The notes under the pieces are model-generated. The model was not told where the DNA came from. It saw only the letters and a list, made by a program, of their open reading frames with translations, and ran no database searches. Positions 26,191 through 35,935 of a stretch of 55,346 nucleotides of DNA are shown here, piece after piece. The translations under genes and the position numbers were made by a program. Source of the DNA: Microbulbifer halophilus (GTDB lineage Bacteria > Pseudomonadota > Gammaproteobacteria > Pseudomonadales > Cellvibrionaceae); contig NZ_JAPIVK010000031.1 of the NCBI RefSeq assembly GCF_026183675.1, positions 1 to 55,346 on the forward strand, read 5' to 3'. Position 1 is the stretch's first letter. Each line of letters starts with the position of its first letter.

Positions 26191-26515
26191 AGCCCACCCA
26201 CCGGAGTGCCTCGGTCTCGAGCCCCTGGCAGCAGGAGAAAGGCCTAATCACTGTACAGCCACGCCTTCCGGGAGGCCAGAACAGAGAGAACAACCATGGC
26301 CGGGATTCGCTACGCCAAGGGGCCGGTTGTCTACTTCTACAACCCCGACAGCCTGGAAATCAATAAGCGATTGCAGGAGGTGATCTTCCTCGATGTGGGC
26401 CACGGGGGTGGCTGCATCTCGAATATCCGGGTAGCAGGTACGAAAACCGGCCCACCTCAGAACGCGAGAGCTTGGACACGACGAACAAGAACCCTCTTGG
26501 CTTTCAAAGGGCAGA
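26191..26515 (+). pseudogene. Probable truncated small gene at the edge of the AT-rich island
   Basis: Within this stretch, ATG 26296 (with AGAGAGAAC upstream) opens a frame reading MAGIRYAKGPVVYFYNPDSL followed by EINKRLQEVIFLDVGHGGG. Codon use looks real for about 45 codons and then fails as the frame enters the antisense of the immunity-like gene. I read it as a gene cut short by insertion of the AT-rich effector pair. Family not recognised. The rest of the interval (26191-26295) shows nothing. Confidence 0.35.
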
Positions 26516-27070
26516 CTACAAGCCGCCAACCCCCAGATAAAACTGAATTTCCGCGGGAAAGTCACTGCTATCTGGAAGCAGCTCAAAACCGATTGTATGC
26601 TCCACATTCTCCGAGGACCGGGCCGCTTGCAGGGGCAGCCCATACTCGAAGGAGTCACTCAGAGTGAGACGCCGTTGGTTCATTGTCATTTTGACGATAC
26701 CTCCAAGCGGAGACTTCAAGCTATAGTCTTGATCCACACCTTTAATAATACTATGTATAACATCCAGCCCTTTCGCGAAGCCGAACTCTTTGACTTCGCT
26801 TAAGCGGTAAACCACCGTCAGGTTATACATTGAACAGTATTTCTGCTCGATGTATACGGAATCGCCGTTATCGAGGCTCACCTCGCGTTTTACAATGTAT
26901 TCTCCACTATCCTCGTCACGTTCCCTGCCCTCACTAACCAAACGGCCAGAAACAGGAAGCTCCAGATCGTATTCAACTTTATCAGAGTAGGGGCAAGCCA
27001 TACTGCTCTCTTGAGCACATGCCGTCCCGGAGAGCAAAAAGGCACATGCAAGCAAACTGATCTTCAACAT
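26516..27070 (-). CDS. Periplasmic protein, candidate immunity protein for the adjacent effector
   Basis: A 184-residue protein with a signal peptide (MLKISLLACAFLLSGTACAQ). The mature part is beta-rich with four Cys counting C18 at the signal end; no family is recognised. Its ATG lies inside the last codons of the upstream effector-like gene (7-nt overlap ATGTTGA at 27070-27064), with GAGGCG as ribosome site, so the two are translationally coupled. A small exported protein encoded directly behind a peptidoglycan-targeting effector is the usual layout of a type VI effector–immunity pair whose target is in the periplasm. The immunity role is inference from context. Confidence 0.7.
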   Translation of the reverse strand: MLKISLLACAFLLSGTACAQESSMACPYSDKVEYDLELPVSGRLVSEGRERDEDSGEYIVKREVSLDNGDSVYIEQKYCSMYNLTVVYRLSEVKEFGFAKGLDVIHSIIKGVDQDYSLKSPLGGIVKMTMNQRRLTLSDSFEYGLPLQAARSSENVEHTIGFELLPDSSDFPAEIQFYLGVGGL

Positions 27071-28047
27071 ATCATCGCCTCACCATTGTTAATATATTTA
27101 ATGGGATGCAAAATAGACCCCTTACCATATTCAGGTATACTCTTCTTGTTAGGTTTTATTTCAATATGCCAACAGGAGTTGGATTTCCCGGTTTCATCAA
27201 TCAGACGCTCTATGTACCCCTCGTCTACCAGAGCCTTTAGGGCTTTAGTGAACTTATCTTTATGGAATTTTTTAACGGCTGCTCTTGTTGAGTTAACTCC
27301 AATATCTATTACATTCAGTTTCCTGTAATCCTCGGGAGACACACAATGCTTGGAAACACGGATCCCCTTTTTGGATAACTCATTAACCTTATCGACCATC
27401 AAGTCAACAACTTCAGACTCTTTCTTTGACTTATTGTCCTCGTAAACCTTCAAAACCTGATCTCCAGCGGAGCCATAAAGACGATACTGACCTTTCAGGC
27501 TTTTCTTGGCATTTCTCAACATGATCCCAGCCTGCTCCTCCGGCGTCCGGTAAGTTGACGTAATTACTGCGGCCGCCATCCCCGATTCTTTCAATGCGAG
27601 CTTTATTACATTTATAGAATATCCATCAACGGACCTTTTGTCTTCGGCAACTCCATTGTATGTTACCTGAAACCCATCAAGCCCCGCTTTTGATCGAACC
27701 CTTTCCTTACTGACGCCAACCTCCTTCGAAGTTCCGACCGAATCGATATTCTTTTCTATCTCTTCCTGCTCACTTTCATCAAGATACATCGTAAGGTAGC
27801 GAAATGTTTTCCCATTGGGGTCAACCCTACCATCAGGATGATTCATCCCCACCATGTTCTTTTGGAACCAGATAATCGCCGATATCGTATTCGGGCCGAT
27901 CAGGCCGTCTTTTGCAATAACCTTTTCCGACGAGCTCTCACTGAGGAAGTTGTTAAGATAAATTTGTATTAGTATTACATCGCGGCGATTATTGACGCCG
28001 CCATTCCCAACTGACTGACCAATGCCTTTTGACATAGAAGCGCTCAT
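27064..28047 (-). CDS. Peptidoglycan-binding / M15-like peptidase domain protein, candidate type VI effector
   Basis: A 327-residue protein without signal peptide. The N-terminal domain (residues about 8-88) opens with IGQSVGNGGVNNRRDVILIQ and continues with KDGLIGPNTISAIIWFQK and DGRVDPNGKTFRYL: a PG_binding_1-like module of the form often found at the start of VgrG- or Hcp-delivered cell-wall effectors. The C-terminal part resembles D-Ala-D-Ala/M15 peptidases: SKHC (H234), VIDIG (D248) and SCWHIEI (H294) would be the zinc ligands, though the H–D spacing is wider than the usual SxHxxGxAxD. The gene is AT-richer than its surroundings. No vgrG, hcp or paar gene is in the window. Family call moderate; toxin role is inference. 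Confidence 0.72.
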   Translation of the reverse strand: MSASMSKGIGQSVGNGGVNNRRDVILIQIYLNNFLSESSSEKVIAKDGLIGPNTISAIIWFQKNMVGMNHPDGRVDPNGKTFRYLTMYLDESEQEEIEKNIDSVGTSKEVGVSKERVRSKAGLDGFQVTYNGVAEDKRSVDGYSINVIKLALKESGMAAAVITSTYRTPEEQAGIMLRNAKKSLKGQYRLYGSAGDQVLKVYEDNKSKKESEVVDLMVDKVNELSKKGIRVSKHCVSPEDYRKLNVIDIGVNSTRAAVKKFHKDKFTKALKALVDEGYIERLIDETGKSNSCWHIEIKPNKKSIPEYGKGSILHPIKYINNGEAMIC

Positions 28048-28334
28048 TATTGGTTAAAAGTTGCTCAGTATATCCAACCCATGCAGCGTGCAAAAGAGAT
28101 TCAGGCGCCAGCCTTTATTTCATCACCAACCGTGAAAGGGCACCGACGGGGTTTTCCAGGTGAAAGCAGCCGACCGACATTGATCTCCGGGTCCCAACTT
28201 TCCATCGCCGCCCCACTGACTGAAGTGCCGGAGAATATTCCGCCGGACTGTCGATTGCCGCCTCCGCCAGGCGACCAGGAATTGATTATACAACACAGCC
28301 TCCGCCCCGCGGTTGAAACAGAAAGGAGCCGGAT

Positions 28335-28994
28335 ATGGCACTGACACTCTACGCGCACCCCTTCTCGTCCTACTGCCAGAAGGTGCTGATCGCCCTCTAC
28401 GAGAATGAAACCTCCTTCGAGTTCCGCATGCTGTCGCCGGATGAGCCGCAGAATACCGAGGAACTGGCACGGCTGTGGCCGTTCAGGCGCTTCCCGGTAC
28501 TGGTGGACGGCGACCGGGCGCTCTCCGAAGCCAGCATCATTATCGAGCATCTGTCACTCCACCACCCGGGGCCGGTATCGCTGCTGCCGGACGATCCGCG
28601 GGCGGCACTGGAAGTGCGCTTTATGGACCGCTTCTTCGATCTGTACGTCTCGACCCCGCAGCAGAAACTGGTATTAGACAGCCTCCGCCCGGCGGATCAG
28701 CGAGACCCGTACGGTGTTGCAGAGGCAGAGAAAATGTTCGACACCGCCTACCAATGGCTCGATGAGAAAATGCGCGACCGCGAATGGGCGGCGGGGGAGG
28801 ATTTCTCGCTCGCGGACTGCGCCGCGGCCCCGGCGCTCTTCTACGCCGACTGGACCTACCCGATCGACCCCGGATTTGCCAATGTACACGCCTACCGCCA
28901 GCAACTGCTGCAGAGACCGTCCTTTGCCCGTGCGGTGGAGGAGGCGCGCCCCTACCGGTCACTGTTCCCGCTGGGTGCGCCGGAGCGGGACTGA
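28335..28994 (+). CDS. Glutathione S-transferase family protein
   Basis: A 219-residue cytosolic GST. The N-terminal thioredoxin-like domain (1-78) has LYAHPFSSYCQKVLIALYEN, the FPVLVDGDRALSEASIIIEH segment that binds the gamma-glutamyl part (Ser of the SES-type motif, here SEAS), and a helical C-terminal domain with EDFSLADCAAAPALFYADW. GGAG precedes ATG 28335. Function likely conjugation or dehalogenation of electrophiles; substrate unknown. Confidence 0.92.
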   Translation: MALTLYAHPFSSYCQKVLIALYENETSFEFRMLSPDEPQNTEELARLWPFRRFPVLVDGDRALSEASIIIEHLSLHHPGPVSLLPDDPRAALEVRFMDRFFDLYVSTPQQKLVLDSLRPADQRDPYGVAEAEKMFDTAYQWLDEKMRDREWAAGEDFSLADCAAAPALFYADWTYPIDPGFANVHAYRQQLLQRPSFARAVEEARPYRSLFPLGAPERD

Positions 28995-29103
28995 GCCGGC
29001 TACGGCAATGCCGTCCAGTTCGGCGGGCACACTGCCGGGATTGGTTACCGTCCGCTATGGTGGCGCAGAGAATCCCTTGGTTCCACTACCGACACGCACG
29101 ACC

Positions 29104-29244
29104 ATGATCCGCGCCGCCCGCCCCGAAGACGCCGGCCAGATCATGGAAAAAGTGGCACACTTCAAAGCGGCCGGGCACAAGGTCGGCCGCTGGATCGATG
29201 TGGGCTGCTGGCAGGGCCTGTTGGGCCCGGGTGCGCCTGAATGA
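29104..29244 (+). pseudogene. GNAT acetyltransferase with internal deletion
   Basis: The 46-codon frame joins both ends of a phosphinothricin-acetyltransferase-like GNAT: the N-terminus MIRAARPEDAGQIMEK and then the C-terminal VAHFKAAGHKVGRWIDVGCW of the family ('...VGHKFGRWIDVGYWQ'). The acetyl-CoA binding centre, about 120 residues, is missing without loss of frame. An in-frame internal deletion is the simplest reading. The remaining 281 bases up to the laminarinase gene contain no gene. Confidence 0.7.
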
Positions 29245-29525
29245 ATTATTTCCATTACCCTGCCCCCGGGGCTACCCACTTTCCCCGTAACCATCAAAAA
29301 TGGCGTCACCTTTTACGCTATTGAGTACCACTTTCCTCTGACGGCGCTTTCCGGGGCGAAACCGGCCGCTTACCGGTTGGATAATCGCTGGGCTGGCCGC
29401 AGTGGCCGGCGCTCAAGCAAAATAAATTTCAATAATATGGGGCGTTCGTACGGAGGGTTAACGGCAAGAGGTCTGCCGGCAAGACTTCTCCTGCTCGCCC
29501 CAACCCAGTCACAAGGGATAGACCC

Positions 29526-30785
<1,260 letters not shown>

Positions 30786-30799
30786 CGACCGGGCAGTCC

Positions 30800-30831
30800 C
30801 CGGAGGGCGGGGCGGATGCTCCACCCTCCGG
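30800..30831. terminator. Hairpin after the laminarinase gene
   Basis: CCGGAGGG (30800-30807) and CCCTCCGG (30824-30831) pair perfectly around a 16-base GC-rich loop, 15 bp after the stop codon. No T-run, so termination is plausible only. Confidence 0.5.
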
Positions 30832-30881
30832 TGGGACCCGGGGATCTGCAGCCGGCAAGGTGGGAGAATCAGTGCAGATTT

Positions 30882-30928
30882 TCCCGATTTCGGGGCCCAT
30901 AGTGGTTCTGTGTAACCGGAAATCGGGA
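30882..30928. repeat. Inverted repeat TCCCGATTTC
   Basis: TCCCGATTTC (30882-30891) and GAAATCGGGA (30919-30928) form a 10-bp perfect inverted repeat with a 27-base spacer. It lies between the laminarinase and cspA, upstream of the cspA promoter. Role unknown; a second terminator or an operator are both possible. Confidence 0.45.
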
Positions 30929-30999
30929 GAATGGGGCCACTTTCCCCGCCGGCGTGCCAGAACAAGCCTGCCCCCAGAGGCCGGGAGCAAAAGAATTGT

Positions 31000-31027
31000 T
31001 TGACTTCCGGCCAATCCGCTATAGACT
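31000..31027 (+). promoter_or_regulatory. Promoter of the cold-shock gene
   Basis: TTGACT at 31000-31005 is a good -35. TAGACT (31022-31027, 16 bp spacing) or TATAGA (31020-31025, 14 bp) can serve as -10. A start near 31034 leaves about 145 bases of leader before the ATG at 31180, like the long regulatory 5' UTR of cspA genes. Confidence 0.5.
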
Positions 31028-31179
31028 GCGTGGGAGCTAGAAATTAAGCAACACGAATATTTCTCCTGTTACGAAGTTATACCCATAATCCTCGTCCATC
31101 AGTTTTCAGTCCTGCTTATTTCCCGCCACACCCGCCATCTCGTATGGCTATTTCACTGTCAAGTTTAAAGGACACGATT

Positions 31180-31389
31180 ATGTCTGACACCGTTACAGGA
31201 ACCGTTAAGTGGTTCGACGAATCCAAAGGCTTCGGTTTTATTGAGCAGCAGTCCGGCCCGGACGTTTTTGCCCACTACTCCGCCATCAGCGATTCCGGCT
31301 TCCGCACCCTGGTCGAAGGCCAGCAGGTCTCCTTCTCTGTCGCCAAGGGCCCGAAGGGTCTGCAAGCGGAAAATATCGTGGTTGTCTAA
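31180..31389 (+). CDS. Cold-shock protein, CspA family
   Basis: A 69-residue single cold-shock domain protein. RNP1 is KGFGFI and RNP2 is DVFAHYSAI (with Tyr in place of the second Phe), within [19 protein letters not shown]. It binds single-stranded RNA and DNA and melts secondary structure. I chose ATG 31180 (MSDTVTG); an ATG at 31144 would add 12 unlikely residues. Two terminator-like hairpins follow. The family member (cspA, cspD or other) cannot be fixed. Confidence 0.95.
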   Translation: MSDTVTGTVKWFDESKGFGFIEQQSGPDVFAHYSAISDSGFRTLVEGQQVSFSVAKGPKGLQAENIVVV

Positions 31390-31403
31390 CGGATAATCAC
31401 TGC

Positions 31404-31450
31404 GGGCACCAATGACATTTGGTGCCCATTGTACCGGCTCCGGCCGGTAC
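31404..31450 (+). terminator. Double hairpin after the cold-shock gene
   Basis: GGGCACCAA/TTGGTGCCC (31404-31427, loop TGACAT, nine perfect pairs) followed at once by GTACCGGC-TCCG-GCCGGTAC (31431-31450), then a pyrimidine tract with TTTT. The pair probably ends the csp transcript. Confidence 0.65.
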
Positions 31451-31801
31451 TCCCCCTCTTTTCCCAGTCAGCATCCGCACCCCGTCGATAGATTGCCACC
31501 ACGGGTGTAGGGGACAGCCCGCAATATCGCCAGGCTCCGCTGAATGCCCCCACCACCTACACGCCGATCTTCACCGGTGATATAATCCGCCGCCGGTTAT
31601 GTAAGGCATCGGAGAGTTCAGCCCGAGCAGCACTTTACCCGCCCGGTTGTTATACCCCTTCCACAATATCGCAGCGTGGCCGCGGTTAACGCCATAGCCT
31701 GTAACAACTCAGTCATATCTCCACAGAACCCTGCACCACTGCGCTTCGCGATCAGTGTGAGGTTGCGTTTTCGGGGTTTGAGCAAGAAGACAGGGATTTC
31801 C
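31451..31801. other. Intergenic region upstream of the lipoprotein operon
   Basis: About 350 bases with no gene of coding character. A perfect -10 hexamer TATAAT occurs at 31581-31586, though without a good -35; it could start the three-gene operon with a leader of about 210 bases. The frame of the lipoprotein gene is open back to 31676 but reads as non-coding. Confidence 0.4.
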
Positions 31802-34045
31802 ATGAAAAGCCACAACTATCTTTTCTCCGCCGTGCTGGCCGTAATCGCGCTCCTCACCGCCTGCTCCCGGGGCCCCGACACGCCGCCGGGCACGATCGTA
31901 TTCTCTCCATCGAAGGGCGATGTGCGCAGTTACCAGGTTCACAGCCAAACCCGGATTCGCGTGGGCGATTCCTCCCGCAAGCGCACCATGAGGATGGAGA
32001 ACGATGCGGTGCTGCGCTATCAAGTGCTCGACACCGGCGCCACACTGAAACTGGGGATAGAGGCCCCCTACACCCGTTTTTCCCTCGACGGCCGCAAGAG
32101 CTTTTCCAGCACCAATCCCGACGGCAAACGTGGCACCACGGTGCTGCGCGAGCTGATGTCCGCCGGCTTCGAAGTGGATATCGATTCCGACACCGGGAGT
32201 ATCGAGCGCTTCGTCAACCGCAACGAGGATCTCTGGCAGACAGTGCTGGAAGAAGGCCCCGACCCGGTGGTGGACAATCTGAAAAAGCAGATGAGCCCGC
32301 CCGGGTTCCCGCAGCCGGCCATTCCTCTGAACGAGGGGGAAAGGATCACACTGCCCGACTTCCGCGGTATCGGCAAACTGCAATTGACTACCGAGCAGGT
32401 GACGGACGACGAGGTCGTCACCACACTGGAAGCACAGGGAGAAAAGGTCCGCCTGCGGGGCACCATGGTGCTGGAGCGGGGTAACGGCTGGTTGAAGCGC
32501 CTGGCACTGGTCAGCGAAACCGAAATAGAACGGCACGGCATCAAGGGGACCAGCCACCAGAAGCTGGTAATGCTGCCGGAGGGATCGCCCTCTTCGCTGG
32601 GCGACTGGCTGTTGGAGGTGAATCTCGGCGGAGAGGAAGGTCGCCCCTTCCCACCGGCTCCGGCACCGGGCGAACTGGTCGATACTGCCACAGAGGAACA
32701 GGTAGTCCCCTCGCCGGTAGGCAGTTTCTCCACCTTTGACGACCAGTTGCGCCTGAGCATCAGCCACGGTTTCGACAACAACAACCTGTCCGGCGACTTC
32801 GAACTGGAAGACTTGGAGCTGCAGGACGCCGCCGGCAACCCTCTGCCCCTCAATCTCTTCCGCTCGTCGCGCTACATCTACATCGACCCCGCGACCGAAC
32901 AGCACCACACCATGGCGCAGTTCATCCCGCTGGGGTGGGACAACGCCAACGAGCAATTACAGAAGGTCCAGCAGATCACCGCGACCGGGCACTACCGGCC
33001 ACTGGTGGCCGAGGCCCTGACCCTGCCGCTGAATCCGGAAAAGGCGACGGTGGTGGCATCGCGCGGTGCCCGCGCCGAGGCGATACCGACGGACAATCCG
33101 CGTGAGTTCCGGCTCCGCTTTCACAACACGAAAGCGCACCGTTTCAGTCCCCGGATTCACGACCTGACCGACGCCCGCGGGTACGTATCCGACGGCGATT
33201 GGCTCAGTGCAGAGGAGCGGGAGATGCTGCGGCTGGTAGCGCTGGGCCGCTACGCCGCCGGAGATACCCGCGTGGTTTTCGAACGCGAGATGCCGGAAAC
33301 CCTGACCCTCTACCTGCTCAGCGAAACCGATAGCGAACCCTTCGACTATCAGCTGCGCTTTGTCACCGAGGCGGCCCTGCGCAACGACCTGAGCCTGCCA
33401 CCGACTGGCGAGGTCCTGCTCTACGGCGATGAAACCGGCAATACCGCCGCCGGGATAGAGCTGGACGAACTGGAACTGCCACAGCCGCAACGCAACCAAC
33501 TATCCCTGGAGCTGCCCGGCTCCCTGGCGGAAGCCTGTAAACCCGTAGTGGTCGAAGCGCCTCAGATCAACGGCCACCAGCTTGTCTGGCTCCGGCAAAC
33601 CGCGGAGACAACCGACGATAACCGACTCAGCACCACACAACACTGGCAAGTCGGTACCGAGGACGGGGTGCGCAGCTACTTCTACGACATCCGGGTCGAA
33701 AACGCCGTGCGTTGCAAGGGACAGGCAAAATGGCAGGCGGTTCTTGGCTCCCTGGGTGACAGGCCCTGGCTGGTGGATCCGACGCAGCTGCCGGGAGAGA
33801 TCGACCCGGAGCAACCCATCGCCGATTTCCTGCGGCGCTATCGCTTTATCGGCGAGCAGGGCCGGGCACTGGCCCCCGTTCCACCGAACAGCGGGGTCTC
33901 CCTCGATGCCTCCTCGGTCGGTGACTATCTGACACACAGCGGCCGGCTGAGACTGGCCGGCAAAGTACAGCGGATCGAACAGCTGGTATTTACCGGCGAG
34001 CCCGAAGAACGAAGCTGGTCCGCAAGCTTTCAACCGCTGCCATAA
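31802..34045 (+). CDS. Large lipoprotein of unknown family, first gene of a secreted operon
   Basis: 747 residues from ATG 31802. The signal ends in a lipobox (ALLTAC, lipidated C21), so the protein is anchored in a membrane, probably the outer one. The mature part is rich in beta structure and charged residues, with no domain I recognise; there are segments resembling internal repeats around 330-480 (DDQLRLSISHGFDNNNLSGD, ELEDLELQDAAGNPLPL) that suggest Ig-like sandwiches. Only four Cys. The next gene starts 12 bp downstream with a perfect AAGGAGGTG site. Calling it hypothetical is honest; the context is a three-gene envelope operon. Confidence 0.75.
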   Translation: MKSHNYLFSAVLAVIALLTACSRGPDTPPGTIVFSPSKGDVRSYQVHSQTRIRVGDSSRKRTMRMENDAVLRYQVLDTGATLKLGIEAPYTRFSLDGRKSFSSTNPDGKRGTTVLRELMSAGFEVDIDSDTGSIERFVNRNEDLWQTVLEEGPDPVVDNLKKQMSPPGFPQPAIPLNEGERITLPDFRGIGKLQLTTEQVTDDEVVTTLEAQGEKVRLRGTMVLERGNGWLKRLALVSETEIERHGIKGTSHQKLVMLPEGSPSSLGDWLLEVNLGGEEGRPFPPAPAPGELVDTATEEQVVPSPVGSFSTFDDQLRLSISHGFDNNNLSGDFELEDLELQDAAGNPLPLNLFRSSRYIYIDPATEQHHTMAQFIPLGWDNANEQLQKVQQITATGHYRPLVAEALTLPLNPEKATVVASRGARAEAIPTDNPREFRLRFHNTKAHRFSPRIHDLTDARGYVSDGDWLSAEEREMLRLVALGRYAAGDTRVVFEREMPETLTLYLLSETDSEPFDYQLRFVTEAALRNDLSLPPTGEVLLYGDETGNTAAGIELDELELPQPQRNQLSLELPGSLAEACKPVVVEAPQINGHQLVWLRQTAETTDDNRLSTTQHWQVGTEDGVRSYFYDIRVENAVRCKGQAKWQAVLGSLGDRPWLVDPTQLPGEIDPEQPIADFLRRYRFIGEQGRALAPVPPNSGVSLDASSVGDYLTHSGRLRLAGKVQRIEQLVFTGEPEERSWSASFQPLP

Positions 34046-34057
34046 GGAGGTGAAAAA

Positions 34058-35935
34058 ATGAAAGCACTCTGGATTTTACTGGCGCTCCTGCCTTCAGTCC
34101 TGTGGGCCGCGGAGCAACCGCGGCAATGGCTGGACTACAACCTGCAGCCGGTCGAGGCCGGCAGCGATAAAGCCGTCTACTACCATGCACCGGCGGTGCG
34201 CGACGGCGATCGCTGGAAGCTCACGCTCTATTACAAGGACGGCAGCGACGGCGAGGCCGTACCGGCGCTCAAGACACAGCTGGATGGCCCCGACCTCGCC
34301 AGCGCACATATGGTCGGTGAGGAGATCCACTACTACGAAGACGGCAGTGTAAAACTGCGCGGCACCCGCAACGAAAATGGCAAGTGGCACGGCGAGTTCA
34401 CCCGCTACCGGAAAAACGGCCACTACACCGTCACCCAACTGCGCAACGGCGTGCGTCACGGCAGCGAACGACACTTCTACGCCAGCGGCCAGCTGGAAAG
34501 CGAGCGGCACTATGTCGACGGTGAGAAAGCCGACGGCGAGCGTATCCGCTACGACAAAAACGGGGCGGTGAAAGAGCGCTACACGATCGTGGATGGCGAG
34601 AAGCACGGTGTGCACGAGCACTCCCGCGATGGTGTCGTCTTCAAGCGCGCCCACTACAAACACGGCCAGATGGACGGCCTGTTTCAGCGCTTCACCAGCG
34701 ATGGCGAAAAAGTGCTCGAGACCCCCTACGTCGACGGCGAGAAACACGGCCTGGTCAAGGCGTGGCGAAAAGGAGAGCTCAGCGAGGAAACACACTACCG
34801 GGCAGGGAAACGACACGGCGTGGCCAAGCGCTGGAGAAACGGTGCGCTGGAGGAGGAAATCCACTATGTCGACGGCCGCAAGCGCGGGGATGCCCGCTAC
34901 TTCTACCGGGACGGCTCGCCCGAAAGTTACGAGCACCGCGACGATAACGGCAAGCTGACCGAGCGGCGCAGCTACGACCGGAAAGGCAATCTGACCAGGC
35001 TGCTTATCGTCGAGGACAGTGCCTATGGCCCGGCGGAGCGCAAAGAGCGCTATAACGACGATGGCAGCCTGTCACGGCGCACTATCTACAGCGATGACCG
35101 CCGCTGGATCATGGAGGAGAGATACGCAGACGACGGCGAAGAGGTTATCTATCGCCGCGAAACCGTCGATCGCGAGCCGCACGGTCTCCAGATCCGCCCC
35201 TCCTACGCGCGGGCCGATGCCACTGAGATTACCCGCTACGAGCACGGCGTACCGGTCGGCGATTACCGAGAGGTCGACAAGGATGGCAATGTGCTGTCCA
35301 ACGGTCAGTACCGGAATGGCGAAAAAGTCGGCGACTGGGTAATCAGTGAGTACGGTCGCACTGTCTATGAATCCTACGACAACGAAGGACGCCTGCAGGG
35401 GGAAAGGCGCGAAGAGGCCACTGACGGCGGATCGCTGCGAGAGCACTACGTCGCCGGCGAGCTGCACGGCGAGCAGGTCAAGAGGAAAAAGGACGGCAGC
35501 CTGGTCAGCCGCGGCGAATACCGCCACGGCGAGAAAACCGGCCGCTGGCGCGAATACGACGAATTCGTTAAAGGTATCTTCGAGGGTGAATACGTCGACG
35601 GAAAAAGACACGGCCCCTGGCTCGCCTATTCCGACGAGGGCTATGAAATGGCCCGATTCCGCTTCGAGCACGGCGACCCCGCCGGCAAAAGCTACGTCTT
35701 CGCCCACAATGGCTCACTGCGGGAAGTCATCCCCTACAAGGACGGTAAGAAACACGGGAAGCGTGAGGCGTACAGCAACGGTGCGCTGGTGGAGGTCGAA
35801 CGCTTCCGCAATGGCAAGCGCCACGGACTCTCAGAGTACTTCCTTTCCTACGGAGAGCGCTATATGGCCGAAGAATACGATAACGGCACCTACGTGCGCT
35901 CGATCGATGACAGCGAAGAGACTAAAAAACGATGA
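34058..35935 (+). CDS. Secreted YwqK/MORN-type repeat protein
   Basis: 625 residues, with signal peptide MKALWILLALLPSVLWAAEQ. From about residue 95 to the end the protein is a chain of some twenty or more YwqK-like units of 20-24 residues, e.g. GEEIHYYEDGSVKLRGTRNE, VRHGSERHFYASGQLESERH, GEKHGLVKAWRKGELSEETH, typically 'Y..GxLxxExxYxDGxxHG'. Such repeats are related to MORN repeats and occur in so-called YwqK-family antitoxins, but this protein is far larger and exported, so an antitoxin role is unlikely. Ribosome site is ideal. Its TGA overlaps the next ATG (ATGATG), so translation is coupled. Confidence 0.82.
   Translation: MKALWILLALLPSVLWAAEQPRQWLDYNLQPVEAGSDKAVYYHAPAVRDGDRWKLTLYYKDGSDGEAVPALKTQLDGPDLASAHMVGEEIHYYEDGSVKLRGTRNENGKWHGEFTRYRKNGHYTVTQLRNGVRHGSERHFYASGQLESERHYVDGEKADGERIRYDKNGAVKERYTIVDGEKHGVHEHSRDGVVFKRAHYKHGQMDGLFQRFTSDGEKVLETPYVDGEKHGLVKAWRKGELSEETHYRAGKRHGVAKRWRNGALEEEIHYVDGRKRGDARYFYRDGSPESYEHRDDNGKLTERRSYDRKGNLTRLLIVEDSAYGPAERKERYNDDGSLSRRTIYSDDRRWIMEERYADDGEEVIYRRETVDREPHGLQIRPSYARADATEITRYEHGVPVGDYREVDKDGNVLSNGQYRNGEKVGDWVISEYGRTVYESYDNEGRLQGERREEATDGGSLREHYVAGELHGEQVKRKKDGSLVSRGEYRHGEKTGRWREYDEFVKGIFEGEYVDGKRHGPWLAYSDEGYEMARFRFEHGDPAGKSYVFAHNGSLREVIPYKDGKKHGKREAYSNGALVEVERFRNGKRHGLSEYFLSYGERYMAEEYDNGTYVRSIDDSEETKKR

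Noticed and set aside
34058..35935. YwqK repeats read as a toxin–antitoxin system
   Set aside because: The protein is exported, 625 residues long and sits between two lipoprotein genes; there is no toxin gene nearby.
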